DNA of 12,919 nucleotides from NCBI GenBank assembly GCA_021799755.1, contig JAJYZU010000020.1, forward strand, positions 1 to 12,919, in the 5' to 3' direction. The notes below the pieces were generated by a model, which saw nothing but the letters and a program-made list of their open reading frames with translations, did no database searches and was not told the DNA's origin. The position numbers and the translations under genes were made by a program. Shown here one piece after another: positions 1-6,545 of the stretch; the first letter of the stretch is position 1; every line of letters starts with the position of its first letter. This DNA comes from Thermoplasmata archaeon. GTDB taxonomy: Archaea; Thermoplasmatota; Thermoplasmata; Thermoplasmatales; Thermoplasmataceae.

Positions 1-481
1 TGCCTATGCCGTAGGAAGCGAAAGCCCCTATGAACCAGGCTGCGCCCGAAAAACTCAGCAGTTTCCCCCGGTGCTTCACCGGTGAGAATTCAGCTATTAT
101 GGTTGGAGTTATGGCGTAGTCTGCTCCAATGGCAACGCCCAGAAGGAGCCTGTAAAGAAGAAGCTGAAGATAATCTGTGGCTATTGCAGAGAGCACGGCA
201 AAAAGTATAAAAAAAGCCATGTCCCAGAGATACACATATCTTCTCCCCTTGAGGTCGGTAATGTAGCCAATAAGGACGCCCCCAAATATCATGCCCAGGA
301 TTGTGGAGCCGAGCAGAAGTGTGATTTCTGTCGAAGTCAGGGAAAACTGCGGCTGCAGTATGAGAATGGCAACCGATATTATGGATATGTCGTATCCGTC
401 AAGAAAACTCCCCCCGGAAGAAAGGGCAGTGATCCTCAGGTGAACTTTCTTTAACCTGCTTTCATCCAATGCATCGAACAC
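1..481 (-). CDS. MFS transporter, sugar/metabolite:H+ symporter type (N-terminal part, cut by window edge)
   Basis: Membrane transporter of the major facilitator superfamily; 160 residues are visible and the rest lies left of the window. The reading frame starts at a GTG (479-481); an in-frame TGA lies 4 codons upstream, so a longer start is not possible. The protein opens with a short hydrophilic stretch (FDALDESRL), then a first membrane segment with GSFLDGYD (residues 24-31), a second, and the diagnostic loop 2-3 motif GYITDLKGRR (72-81). It continues with RLLLGVAIGADYAITPTIIAEFSP (about 111-134), typical of the sugar porter and metabolite:H+ symporter branches, where the acidic residues help proton coupling. 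Substrate cannot be told. A TATA-like box centred 26 nt upstream of the GTG suggests a leaderless message. It lies 123 nt downstream of the ABC permease gene and probably has its own promoter. Confidence 0.85.
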   Translation of the reverse strand, partial: MFDALDESRLKKVHLRITALSSGGSFLDGYDISIISVAILILQPQFSLTSTEITLLLGSTILGMIFGGVLIGYITDLKGRRYVYLWDMAFFILFAVLSAIATDYLQLLLYRLLLGVAIGADYAITPTIIAEFSPVKHRGKLLSFSGAAWFIGAFASYGIG

Positions 482-502
482 AAATCTTCATGGTGAGGAT
501 TG

Positions 503-509
503 TATAATA
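503..509 (-). promoter_or_regulatory. Probable TATA box of the MFS gene
   Basis: On the minus strand TATTATA is centred about 26 nt before the GTG start at 481, the archaeal spacing for a leaderless transcript. A second candidate lies slightly upstream: GTATATA on the plus strand occurs twice, at 516-522 and 534-540, so the 123-nt gap holds several TATA-like stretches. If the 516-522 copy were used, transcription would begin near an ATG at 491 that opens only a 9-codon frame overlapping the GTG. Confidence 0.4.
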
Positions 510-604
510 TTATTGGTATATATTTTTCGTAACGTATATAGCCGGCAACCAATCTTAGACCAAAGGGATGGATAACAGCTGGCTGGCAGTGTACATTTCA
601 TGGT

Positions 605-1348
605 TTAAACATCTCTCCACCTGGATCTCTTCATTGCAAGGTATCCGAACAGGGCTGTAATGCTCAGAAGTATTATCCAGTAAAGGACCGCGGTCCCAAG
701 GGACAGGGTGGTGAATCCAACAGCATTCTGAGCGATCTGGGCAGCGTACGTGGTCGGTGACACATAGGCAAGGTATCTGTAAGGTAGAGGAATGTATGAT
801 ATCGGGTAATACACAGGAGGTATCGTCGTCAATATCGGCGACAATATCCCGGAGAAAGCCCAGCTTTGTACAATATCCGATGAAAAGGTTGAAAGCAAAA
901 AACCGAGCGATATGGAAAACGTGAATATTGTGGCCATGTCCAGGAAGATGACAATCGCACCCAGGGGCGTTGTCCTGACGAAAAGAACGTTGAAAATCAG
1001 GAGTACAATAAGCGTGGGAATGGAATAGACTATCTCTGATATGGCCATCCCAAAAACATAAACGCCCGGTCCGGTGGGCGAACTCACTATCATGTCCTGC
1101 AGCCGCATGTCATTCTTGAGGTGTGAAAGATCGCCCTGCAGAGAGGTTCCGCTTGACACCATGTTCATTATAAGAGCCCCTTCTGCTGCAACAGGCAGCA
1201 GCGTTCCATGGCTTGCGAATGTTACGACTGCCAGTATGGACAGTGGGGCAAGGAGCGTGCTGATAAGGGTCACGGGATAGTTGAGCATCGCATAAATTGA
1301 ATTCACAAGAACGGAGGCATAGACCTGGCTGCCCACATTTCTATTCAT
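605..1348 (-). CDS. ABC-2 type transporter permease
   Basis: Membrane subunit of an ABC exporter, 247 residues. The hydrophobicity pattern gives about six membrane segments (roughly residues 25-45, 52-66, 97-122, 130-155, 165-180 and 218-240). The stretch SPILTTIPPVYYPISYIPLPYRYLAYVSPTTYAAQ (about 169-203) is characteristic of ABC-2 permeases of the daunorubicin/multidrug type, where a proline-rich re-entrant part precedes the last helices. The C-terminus ends in a basic tail (MKRSRWRDV), expected in the cytoplasm. The start overlaps the end of the ATPase gene by 8 nt, so the two are translationally coupled and should form one complex, two permease and two ATPase subunits. The substrate (drug, lipid or polysaccharide) cannot be read from sequence. 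Confidence 0.88.
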   Translation of the reverse strand: MNRNVGSQVYASVLVNSIYAMLNYPVTLISTLLAPLSILAVVTFASHGTLLPVAAEGALIMNMVSSGTSLQGDLSHLKNDMRLQDMIVSSPTGPGVYVFGMAISEIVYSIPTLIVLLIFNVLFVRTTPLGAIVIFLDMATIFTFSISLGFLLSTFSSDIVQSWAFSGILSPILTTIPPVYYPISYIPLPYRYLAYVSPTTYAAQIAQNAVGFTTLSLGTAVLYWIILLSITALFGYLAMKRSRWRDV

Positions 1349-2240
1349 TCAGCTCATCTCCCCTGACGAGAGACTCGAATATTGTGTTGAGGTTAATCTC
1401 CTGCACTGTAAACTTTAGGTGCCTCGAAAGCAGGGTCTCCGCCAGTTCATACGCCTCGCCTTCTCCGGTATATATCTGAATCGAGTTCTGTGCAGTTTTC
1501 TGAACTTCACCCTTAATCCCGGAGGTGTCGAAGTCCTCGGAAAAAATTTTGATGCTCAGCGGATACCTTACCCTCTTCCGAAGATCCCCAAGTGAGCCGA
1601 ATCCCACCATGTTCCCCTCGCTCATGATGCCTATGAGGTCACCCAGCGTTTCGGCTTCTTCCAGATAATGAGTGGTGAGTATGATCAACCTGTCTCTTTT
1701 CAGGGATGCCAGGAGATTCCAGAGTTCCTTCCGGGATATGAAATCAAGGCCCGTGGTGGGTTCATCCATGAAAATAAGGGTCGCTTCGCTTGCCAGCGCT
1801 GTTGCAACCAGCACTTTTCTCTTCTGCCCCCCGGAAAGGTTCCTGTTCTTCTTGTCTTCCTGTTCCTCCATGCCAAGAGTCCTGAGCACGTTCTTTCCCA
1901 TCTCTCTTGAATCTGAATGGGTGTATCCGCGCCACATGAGATATGACGTGATGGTCTGGAGCGGGGTCATCCAAGGAACAGCCCTGGCCTCCTGAGGCAC
2001 AGCTGCGATGATCTCCCTGATCTCTCTGGTCTGGTTCAGAATGTCAAATCCGTTGATTGTGGCACCACCGGAAGATGGCAGAAGCTGCGTTGAGAGAATC
2101 CTGATCAGTGTTGTCTTGCCTGCTCCGTTTTTACCGATTAGGGAAAATATGCCGTTGTGGTTGAAACTGAAATTTACATCATCCAGCGCCAGCACATTGC
2201 CGGCGTAAGTCTTGGAAATGTGGGATACGCTGATTTGCAC
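1341..2240 (-). CDS. ABC transporter ATP-binding protein (drug-exporter type)
   Basis: Cytoplasmic ATPase that powers the adjacent permease. Counting from the GTG at 2240 (299 residues), Walker A GKNGAGKTT lies at 36-44, the Q-loop glutamine at 83, the signature LSGGQ at 135-139, Walker B LIFMDEPTTGLD at 155-166, and the H-loop histidine (TTH) at 191. All catalytic residues are present. About 90 residues after the ATPase core form the C-terminal extension usual in CcmA/DrrA-like proteins. An ATG exists at 2255, five codons earlier. The GTG is preferred because a TATA box (2261-2270) is centred 26 nt from it, which would place the ATG upstream of the RNA start, and because VQISVSHISKTY is the normal beginning of these proteins. 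The gene overlaps the permease gene by 8 nt. Confidence 0.92.
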   Translation of the reverse strand: MQISVSHISKTYAGNVLALDDVNFSFNHNGIFSLIGKNGAGKTTLIRILSTQLLPSSGGATINGFDILNQTREIREIIAAVPQEARAVPWMTPLQTITSYLMWRGYTHSDSREMGKNVLRTLGMEEQEDKKNRNLSGGQKRKVLVATALASEATLIFMDEPTTGLDFISRKELWNLLASLKRDRLIILTTHYLEEAETLGDLIGIMSEGNMVGFGSLGDLRKRVRYPLSIKIFSEDFDTSGIKGEVQKTAQNSIQIYTGEGEAYELAETLLSRHLKFTVQEINLNTIFESLVRGDELNE

Positions 2241-2260
2241 GCAGGGATATCCCATTTTTG

Positions 2261-2270
2261 TATAAAATAT
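2261..2270 (-). promoter_or_regulatory. TATA box of the ABC exporter operon
   Basis: ATATTTTATA on the minus strand is centred about 26 nt upstream of the GTG at 2240 and sits in the short gap after the aminotransferase stop codon. It indicates that the ABC pair can be transcribed separately from the serA-aminotransferase pair. It also decides the ATPase start, since an ATG at 2255 would precede the transcript. Confidence 0.55.
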
Positions 2271-2290
2271 GATACCCGCGATGAATCTGG

Positions 2291-3409
2291 TTAATCTGTC
2301 AGGTTTTCAGGATATAATGATCCTTCTGGTATGTCTGCAGTTTCAACTCTCATGTGTTTTCCTGTAATATCGAAATATGCGTTGAGGAATGTCATGATCT
2401 CTCGGCCACTTACCATCCCAAGATTCCCGATTCTCAGGGCGTTCCTGTTCAATTCACCCATCCCTCTTGAGACCACTATGCCCCTTGATGAGAGGCCTTC
2501 AATGATTGAATTTACATCAGAATGGGGGTTGAACGCGATCACCGTATCGGAGTAATTGCCATTGTTTCCAATAATGTCTGCTCCGGATTTCGAAAGAAAA
2601 TCCCTCAGAAATGCGGCATTAGTGCTGTGTCTCTTCCACCTGTTTTCTATTCCCTCATGATCCAGTATTTTCAAGGCTGTCCTGAGAGCATTGAAACTGC
2701 CGGTCGACGGGGTGTACGGAGTCTCATTCTTCTGCATGAACCTGAGGGAGATACCGAGATCGAGGTATTGCGGTATGTCATTTCTCGGAGAAAGGTTTTC
2801 GGAAATCTCCCTTCCCAAACATACTATCCCAAGACCGGGTACAGAGGCGAGACCCTTCTGGCTGCAGGTTGCCATTGCGTCAATGCCCCAGCCGTCCACC
2901 ATAACAGGCACAGCCCCGAAGGCAGAAACCGAATCCACGAAGATCCTGACACCATGTGTCTTTGCCATTCTGGCAATCTGTTTCAGGTTTCTGACTGATG
3001 TGCCATTGCCCGTTTCATTCTGAACAAGGAACAGTGATTTGATCTCACCGTGTTCTGAAAGTTTTTGTTCAATCTCCTCTCCGCTCATGGAATCGTTCTG
3101 CCCCTTCCTGATGGTATGAACTCTGAGTCCTCTCCTTTCAAGGCTTTCGATCATTCTTTCCCCGAATTCGCCAAATGATACAGCCAGGACATTCTCCCCC
3201 GGTTCAGTCAGTGAAAAAATCATTGATTCCACGGCGGTGGTGCCGGAGCCCGTTGTCATGACAGTTTTTGAGGATTTTGCAAAACCATTCATCATCTTTT
3301 CGCAGTCTCTCACTATTTCCCTGAATTCCGTGGAGCGGTGGTTGACCACGTATGCTGAAGCCCTCAGCACTGAATCGGGTACGTCAACAGGACCAGGTAT
3401 CAAAAGCAT
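2291..3409 (-). CDS. Class V (fold type I) aminotransferase, serine/phosphoserine or alanine-glyoxylate type
   Basis: PLP-dependent aminotransferase of 372 residues in the serine-pyruvate/alanine-glyoxylate family. Visible landmarks: the opening LLIPGPVDVP, the HRS at 24-26, TGSGTTAVE (53-61) that cradles the PLP phosphate, NETG (131-134), the aspartate D159 in VDSVSAFG that contacts the pyridine nitrogen, the Schiff-base lysine K185 in SQKG, and R326 in RIGNLG, which binds the substrate carboxylate. The length is normal apart from about 20 extra C-terminal residues. It starts 2 nt after the SerA-like gene. Archaeal members of this family (for example the methanogen enzyme MJ0959) can make phosphoserine. 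I therefore infer a role in serine synthesis, with alanine- or serine-glyoxylate exchange as the main alternative. No phosphoserine phosphatase gene lies in the window. Confidence 0.88.
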   Translation of the reverse strand: MLLIPGPVDVPDSVLRASAYVVNHRSTEFREIVRDCEKMMNGFAKSSKTVMTTGSGTTAVESMIFSLTEPGENVLAVSFGEFGERMIESLERRGLRVHTIRKGQNDSMSGEEIEQKLSEHGEIKSLFLVQNETGNGTSVRNLKQIARMAKTHGVRIFVDSVSAFGAVPVMVDGWGIDAMATCSQKGLASVPGLGIVCLGREISENLSPRNDIPQYLDLGISLRFMQKNETPYTPSTGSFNALRTALKILDHEGIENRWKRHSTNAAFLRDFLSKSGADIIGNNGNYSDTVIAFNPHSDVNSIIEGLSSRGIVVSRGMGELNRNALRIGNLGMVSGREIMTFLNAYFDITGKHMRVETADIPEGSLYPENLTD

Positions 3410-3411
3410 AC

Positions 3412-4365
3412 TCAGATCTCCTCCATTTTTTTGAAAAGGTTATTCAGGGTATATTCCGCAACCTTTTTCTGGGCTTCATAAGTTTGAGCACCGATGTGTG
3501 GAGTAACCATAACATTGCTCATGGAGATCAGTTCTTTCTCCCATGGTTCAACGGGTGGTTCGTGCCAGAAGACATCTGCTGCATAGCCCCCGATCTTTCC
3601 AGACTTCATCGCCTCAAACAGGTCACTACCCTTAATAAATTCGCTTCTGCTCGTATTCACAATCAAAATCCCCTGTTTCATCCTTGAAATATGTGCTGCA
3701 TTGAGCATACCATTTCCACTGTCCGTGAGGTTTGCCAGAACAAAAATAACGTCGGAGACAGATAATATCGTATCAAGGTCATGGTATTCACCATGCATCT
3801 TCTCAATGAACTCCATGTTAACGACTGGATCGTAGGCGGCCACCTGCATTCCCATTGATGAAAGTATCCTTGCAGTTGCAAAACCAATTCTTCCCATTCC
3901 TATGATACCTGCAGTCTTTCCGTAAAGTTCCGTGCCGGGGGATTTCTCCCATATCCCGTTTCTGGTCTTTTCAACCAGCGAATTCAGATTTCTTGCCAGC
4001 ATAATCATCAGTGAGATGTTCAGCTCGGCGACAGAGTGCGTGGAGGAACCGGCTGCAGTGACTATGAAAATTCCATGCCTGCTGGCATATTCTGTATCTA
4101 TATTGTCTGTTCCGATGCCCGCCCTGGCAATGATTTTAAGATTTGATGCAGAGGATAATATACTTGACGTAAGCTTTGTTCTGCTCCTTACAACCACCAC
4201 ATGAAATTTCCCTATGGATGCCGCCAGATCGTCAGGGGTGATTGAAGGCTCGTATTCAACGGTTAGCCCCCGATTCTTGAGACCGTCTATTAGCACACTG
4301 TCCACGGGGTCGCATACAAGGGCATTCCATTTCTCATGCACAACCATGTCAGACCAAAGTGGCAT
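3412..4365 (-). CDS. serA: D-isomer-specific 2-hydroxyacid dehydrogenase, probably D-3-phosphoglycerate dehydrogenase
   Basis: NAD-dependent cytoplasmic enzyme that would oxidise 3-phosphoglycerate to 3-phosphohydroxypyruvate, the first step to serine. Counting from the internal ATG at 4347 (311 residues), the catalytic domain carries RAGIGTDNID (75-84). The nucleotide-binding GMGRIG is at 150-155, with D173 as the NAD-selecting acid. The catalytic triad is R234 (NTSR), E263 (WHEP) and H284 (TPHIG). R234 is followed by Ser instead of the usual Gly. There is no C-terminal ACT domain, so serine feedback as in E. coli SerA is unlikely. The ATG at 4365 gives 317 residues. A TATA-like box at 4377-4384 favours 4347, because RNA would start near 4354. 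The aminotransferase 2 nt downstream supports the serine assignment, but another 2-hydroxyacid such as hydroxypyruvate or glyoxylate remains possible. Confidence 0.85.
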   Translation of the reverse strand: MPLWSDMVVHEKWNALVCDPVDSVLIDGLKNRGLTVEYEPSITPDDLAASIGKFHVVVVRSRTKLTSSILSSASNLKIIARAGIGTDNIDTEYASRHGIFIVTAAGSSTHSVAELNISLMIMLARNLNSLVEKTRNGIWEKSPGTELYGKTAGIIGMGRIGFATARILSSMGMQVAAYDPVVNMEFIEKMHGEYHDLDTILSVSDVIFVLANLTDSGNGMLNAAHISRMKQGILIVNTSRSEFIKGSDLFEAMKSGKIGGYAADVFWHEPPVEPWEKELISMSNVMVTPHIGAQTYEAQKKVAEYTLNNLFKKMEEI

Positions 4366-4376
4366 CCATGTTCAAG

Positions 4377-4384
4377 TATTAAAA
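4377..4384 (-). promoter_or_regulatory. Probable TATA box of the serA-aminotransferase operon
   Basis: TTTTAATA on the minus strand lies in the 236-bp divergent region. Transcription would begin near 4354, just before the ATG at 4347, giving an almost leaderless message with no Shine-Dalgarno site. This speaks for the inner ATG as the true serA start. Confidence 0.4.
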
Positions 4385-4529
4385 CCTCTATGAATTTTCC
4401 CGGCAAAATGTCAGCTTTATTCAAACGATTGCCTAAATAGAATCATCCTTTGTAAAAACACATTGTAATACTATTTTGAGATTTAAACACACTAACAGCA
4501 AACGGCCTGTCCGCCCCACCCAATGCACA

Positions 4530-4548
4530 CCTAACCTTTACGGTTAGG
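4530..4548. promoter_or_regulatory. Inverted repeat, probable regulator site upstream of dsrE2
   Basis: CCTAACC (4530-4536) and GGTTAGG (4542-4548) form a perfect 7-bp inverted repeat around a 5-nt centre. It lies immediately upstream of the probable dsrE2 promoter (AGAATAAAT, about 4552-4560). In archaea that position, just before the BRE/TATA element, is where activators often bind and where some repressors block TFB/TBP. The binding protein is unknown. Confidence 0.45.
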
Positions 4549-4551
4549 GCG

Positions 4552-4560
4552 AAAGAATAA
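4552..4560 (+). promoter_or_regulatory. Probable BRE/TATA element of the dsrE2-tusA-sqr operon
   Basis: AGAATAAAT, preceded by purine-rich GCGAA (BRE-like), would place the RNA start near 4583 and give a leader of about 19 nt that includes the Shine-Dalgarno site. A second AT-rich stretch (GATTTTATG, 4575-4583) is less likely because it would leave no room for that site. Confidence 0.4.
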
Positions 4561-4590
4561 ATCCCGAAACAGGTTGATTTTATGCTAACA

Positions 4591-4598
4591 GAGGTGAT
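4591..4598 (+). promoter_or_regulatory. Strong ribosome binding site of dsrE2
   Basis: GAGGTGAT matches the archaeal 16S rRNA 3' end over 8 nt and ends 3 nt before the ATG at 4602. It fixes the dsrE2 start and implies a leadered transcript, unlike several other genes in the window. Confidence 0.75.
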
Positions 4599-4601
4599 AT
4601 A

Positions 4602-5018
4602 ATGGCTGGAGGTAGTCTTAACATAATAATGTCCACCGGAACAGTGGACAAATTGATAAACATGGGAGTACTGGTACAGACCGCAGCAAATCTTGGGGTC
4701 CCTGTGAGGGTATTTGTGACCGCCACAGCAGTTCCCGCATTTAAGAAGGATGGGTACAAGTCTGCAAACGTTGTTCCATATGGTTTCAACAGCGTCATCA
4801 ATGAGATGGCGGTTGGACTCCAGAAGCTCAAGTCGGGAGACTGGCATGAGATGCTGAAGACTGCAAGAGAGATAGGAGAGGTGAAGGTTTACATGTGCTC
4901 CCTAATGGCAGGTGCAATGAACCTCAAGAAGTCAGAACTTGATCCCATGGTGGACGATATCATCGGCGCTGCAGCATTCATGCAGTCAGCATCCGATGGA
5001 CAGGTCATGTTCATCTAG
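4602..5018 (+). CDS. DsrE2-like sulfur carrier/transferase (DsrE/DsrF superfamily)
   Basis: Small soluble protein of 138 residues with the DsrE2 pattern. A first strand and helix read LNIIMSTGTVDKLINMGVLVQTAANLGVPVRVFVTATAV (about 6-44). A C-terminal segment reads VKVYMCSLMAGAMNLKKSELD (about 94-114), and the protein closes with a hydrophobic VMFI. C99 is the only cysteine and sits where DsrE-family proteins carry the sulfur-binding cysteine. Family members move sulfane sulfur or thiosulfonate between proteins, often with TusA. It is the first gene of a tight operon: tusA follows after 8 nt and sqr after that. I infer that it takes part in handling the sulfur produced by sulfide oxidation; the exact donor and acceptor are not shown. 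No membrane segment is present, unlike some DsrE2 proteins. Confidence 0.85.
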   Translation: MAGGSLNIIMSTGTVDKLINMGVLVQTAANLGVPVRVFVTATAVPAFKKDGYKSANVVPYGFNSVINEMAVGLQKLKSGDWHEMLKTAREIGEVKVYMCSLMAGAMNLKKSELDPMVDDIIGAAAFMQSASDGQVMFI

Positions 5019-5026
5019 AGGCATAT

Positions 5027-5260
5027 ATGGTCACCGTAAACATTGACAGCAGGGGAACCGCATGCCCGGGTCCCCTTACCGATATCATAAGGGCTTACAA
5101 GAAGGCAAGCAACGGCGATATTCTCGTGGTCATGGCAACTGATCCCGGAATAAAGGCCGATTCCAAAAGCTGGTGCGACAGAACTAAAAACCAGCTGGTC
5201 GACGTGAAGGAAAAAAATGGTGAATATACCGTCACAATAAAAATAACAGGGAAAAGTTGA
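5027..5260 (+). CDS. tusA: TusA-like sulfurtransferase (SirA/TusA family)
   Basis: A 77-residue protein with the hallmark CPGP motif at 13-16 close to the N-terminus (family consensus CPxP). The cysteine C13 carries persulfide or thiosulfonate. The fold pattern VTVNIDSRGTACPGPL, then a helix, then ILVVMATDPGIKADSKSWCDRTKNQL is typical, including the DPG turn before the second helix. A second cysteine, C50 in SWC, lies where many TusA homologues also have one. It sits between dsrE2 (8 nt before) and sqr (18 nt after), so a role as the shuttle between sulfide oxidation and DsrE2 is more likely than tRNA thiolation, though the latter cannot be excluded. The start is fixed by the short gap and the family's usual length. 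Confidence 0.92.
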   Translation: MVTVNIDSRGTACPGPLTDIIRAYKKASNGDILVVMATDPGIKADSKSWCDRTKNQLVDVKEKNGEYTVTIKITGKS

Positions 5261-5278
5261 CCCAGGGGGCGAGCATGC

Positions 5279-6496
5279 ATGAAGAGAATACTGATAGTGG
5301 GTGGAGGAGCAGGCGGACTGATAACCGCAAACAAACTGGCACAGGATCTTTCAGTCGAGCTGAAGAAAGAGGAGATAAGCATCTCGGTTATTGATCCCGC
5401 AGTCTATCATGAATTTCAACCCGGTTATATTGGAATAGCATTCAAGGGAGAGAAGCCGGAAGCAATGAGGAGGCATGTATCCTCCCTCATCCTCAGGGGA
5501 ATAAACCTCATCCCGGAAAAATGCGCCAGGATAATACCTGAGGAAAACAAAATAGTGACCGGGTCAGGGAGGAACATGAGTTACGATTACCTTGTTGTCG
5601 GCACCGGTTGTGAACCTGATTACAGTCAGATAGATGGTTTATCCAGGGATAATCTGGATTATCACACAAGCGCGGAAAAATCCGCAAATCTCTACAGAGC
5701 TGTATCATCAATGAAAACCGGCAAAATAGTGGTAGGCATAGCAGGACTTCCTTACAAATGTCCACCTTCTCCTAACGAGGCAGCGCTTCTCCTGGACGAA
5801 TTTTTCACCAGGAGCGGGCTGCGCGAAAGGGTGAGCATAAATTTCGTAACCCCCTATATCAGAATATATCCTGCGGAACCCATAAACGAGGTTATCGAAC
5901 CGCTATTCAGGGAAAGAAACATAGAGATGAGCACGGGATTCACTGTTGACAGGATCGACACTGCAGGAAAAAAGGTCATTTCGCTGGAGGGCGATGAAAT
6001 CCCTTATGATACGCTGATGCTTGTTCCGCCACACAAACCAGGCGATTTTCTGAAGGGGCAGGATTTCACCGACGAGGACGGATGGATTAAGACCGACAAG
6101 ACAGACCTTCACATTTCCACATATGAAAATGCATTCGCCATAGGCGATGTCACCAACATCCCCATATCAAAGGCGGGCGTTGAGGCGCATCTTGAAGGCA
6201 TAGTCGTAGGGGAAAACATTGTCAGCGATATAACCGGAAACAATGTGAAGGCTCTCTTCACAGGACGCACTCAGTGCTCTATGGAAACAGGCTACGGGAA
6301 GGCAACGTTCGTAATAGGAACCTATACAAAACCGGTTCTGAAACTGTCACCGTCAAAGGACAAATACATCATGAAGAAGATGATGGAGGCCATGTACTGG
6401 GATGCTCTGATGGGAAGGACAGAGGCAATATTCAAGGCTTACTTTGGAGACGATTACATACAGTATCAGAGCAGGCCGGTACGGGCACCCGCATAA
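5279..6496 (+). CDS. sqr: Sulfide:quinone oxidoreductase
   Basis: FAD enzyme of 405 residues, peripheral to the membrane, which oxidises sulfide and reduces quinone. The N-terminal dinucleotide-binding motif is VGGGAGG (7-13). The family's three cysteines are all present: C111 (GTGC), C161 (KCPPSP) and C333 (TQCSMETG). C161 and C333 correspond to the pair that carries the growing polysulfide, and C111 to the one near the flavin. AFAIGDVTNIP (286-296) is the second FAD-binding signature. The C-terminal 40 residues (KKMMEAMYWDALMG, IFKAYFG) look amphipathic, suiting membrane attachment. A GGGGGCGAG stretch before the ATG at 5279 may serve as ribosome binding site. It is the last gene after dsrE2 and tusA. 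An NADH dehydrogenase-2 or flavocytochrome c subunit is the alternative, but the three cysteines argue for SQR. Confidence 0.92.
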   Translation: MKRILIVGGGAGGLITANKLAQDLSVELKKEEISISVIDPAVYHEFQPGYIGIAFKGEKPEAMRRHVSSLILRGINLIPEKCARIIPEENKIVTGSGRNMSYDYLVVGTGCEPDYSQIDGLSRDNLDYHTSAEKSANLYRAVSSMKTGKIVVGIAGLPYKCPPSPNEAALLLDEFFTRSGLRERVSINFVTPYIRIYPAEPINEVIEPLFRERNIEMSTGFTVDRIDTAGKKVISLEGDEIPYDTLMLVPPHKPGDFLKGQDFTDEDGWIKTDKTDLHISTYENAFAIGDVTNIPISKAGVEAHLEGIVVGENIVSDITGNNVKALFTGRTQCSMETGYGKATFVIGTYTKPVLKLSPSKDKYIMKKMMEAMYWDALMGRTEAIFKAYFGDDYIQYQSRPVRAPA

Positions 6497-6545
6497 ACTT
6501 CTGATCTGAAGGATTCTCATCTTTCTTCATTTATTGGAATAAAGT
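6497..6545. terminator. Convergent T-rich spacer between sqr and the DHA2 exporter gene
   Basis: The 49 bp between the two stop codons contain pyrimidine-rich stretches such as TCTCATCTTTCTTCATTTATT on the plus strand, consistent with the oligo-T termination used by archaea for the sqr operon. No clear hairpin is seen. Confidence 0.3.

Noticed and set aside
462..491. Nine-codon frame (ATG at 491) overlapping the MFS start
   Set aside because: Might be a leader peptide, but a TATA box matching the GTG at 481 makes a plain leaderless MFS start simpler.
2522..2998. 158-codon plus-strand open frame inside the aminotransferase gene
   Set aside because: Antisense shadow of a gene with intact PLP-enzyme motifs.
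4443..4847. 134-codon minus-strand open frame over the start of dsrE2
   Set aside because: It is antisense to dsrE2, runs through the operon promoter and has a cysteine/histidine-rich composition without a recognisable fold; the dsrE2 frame explains the DNA.
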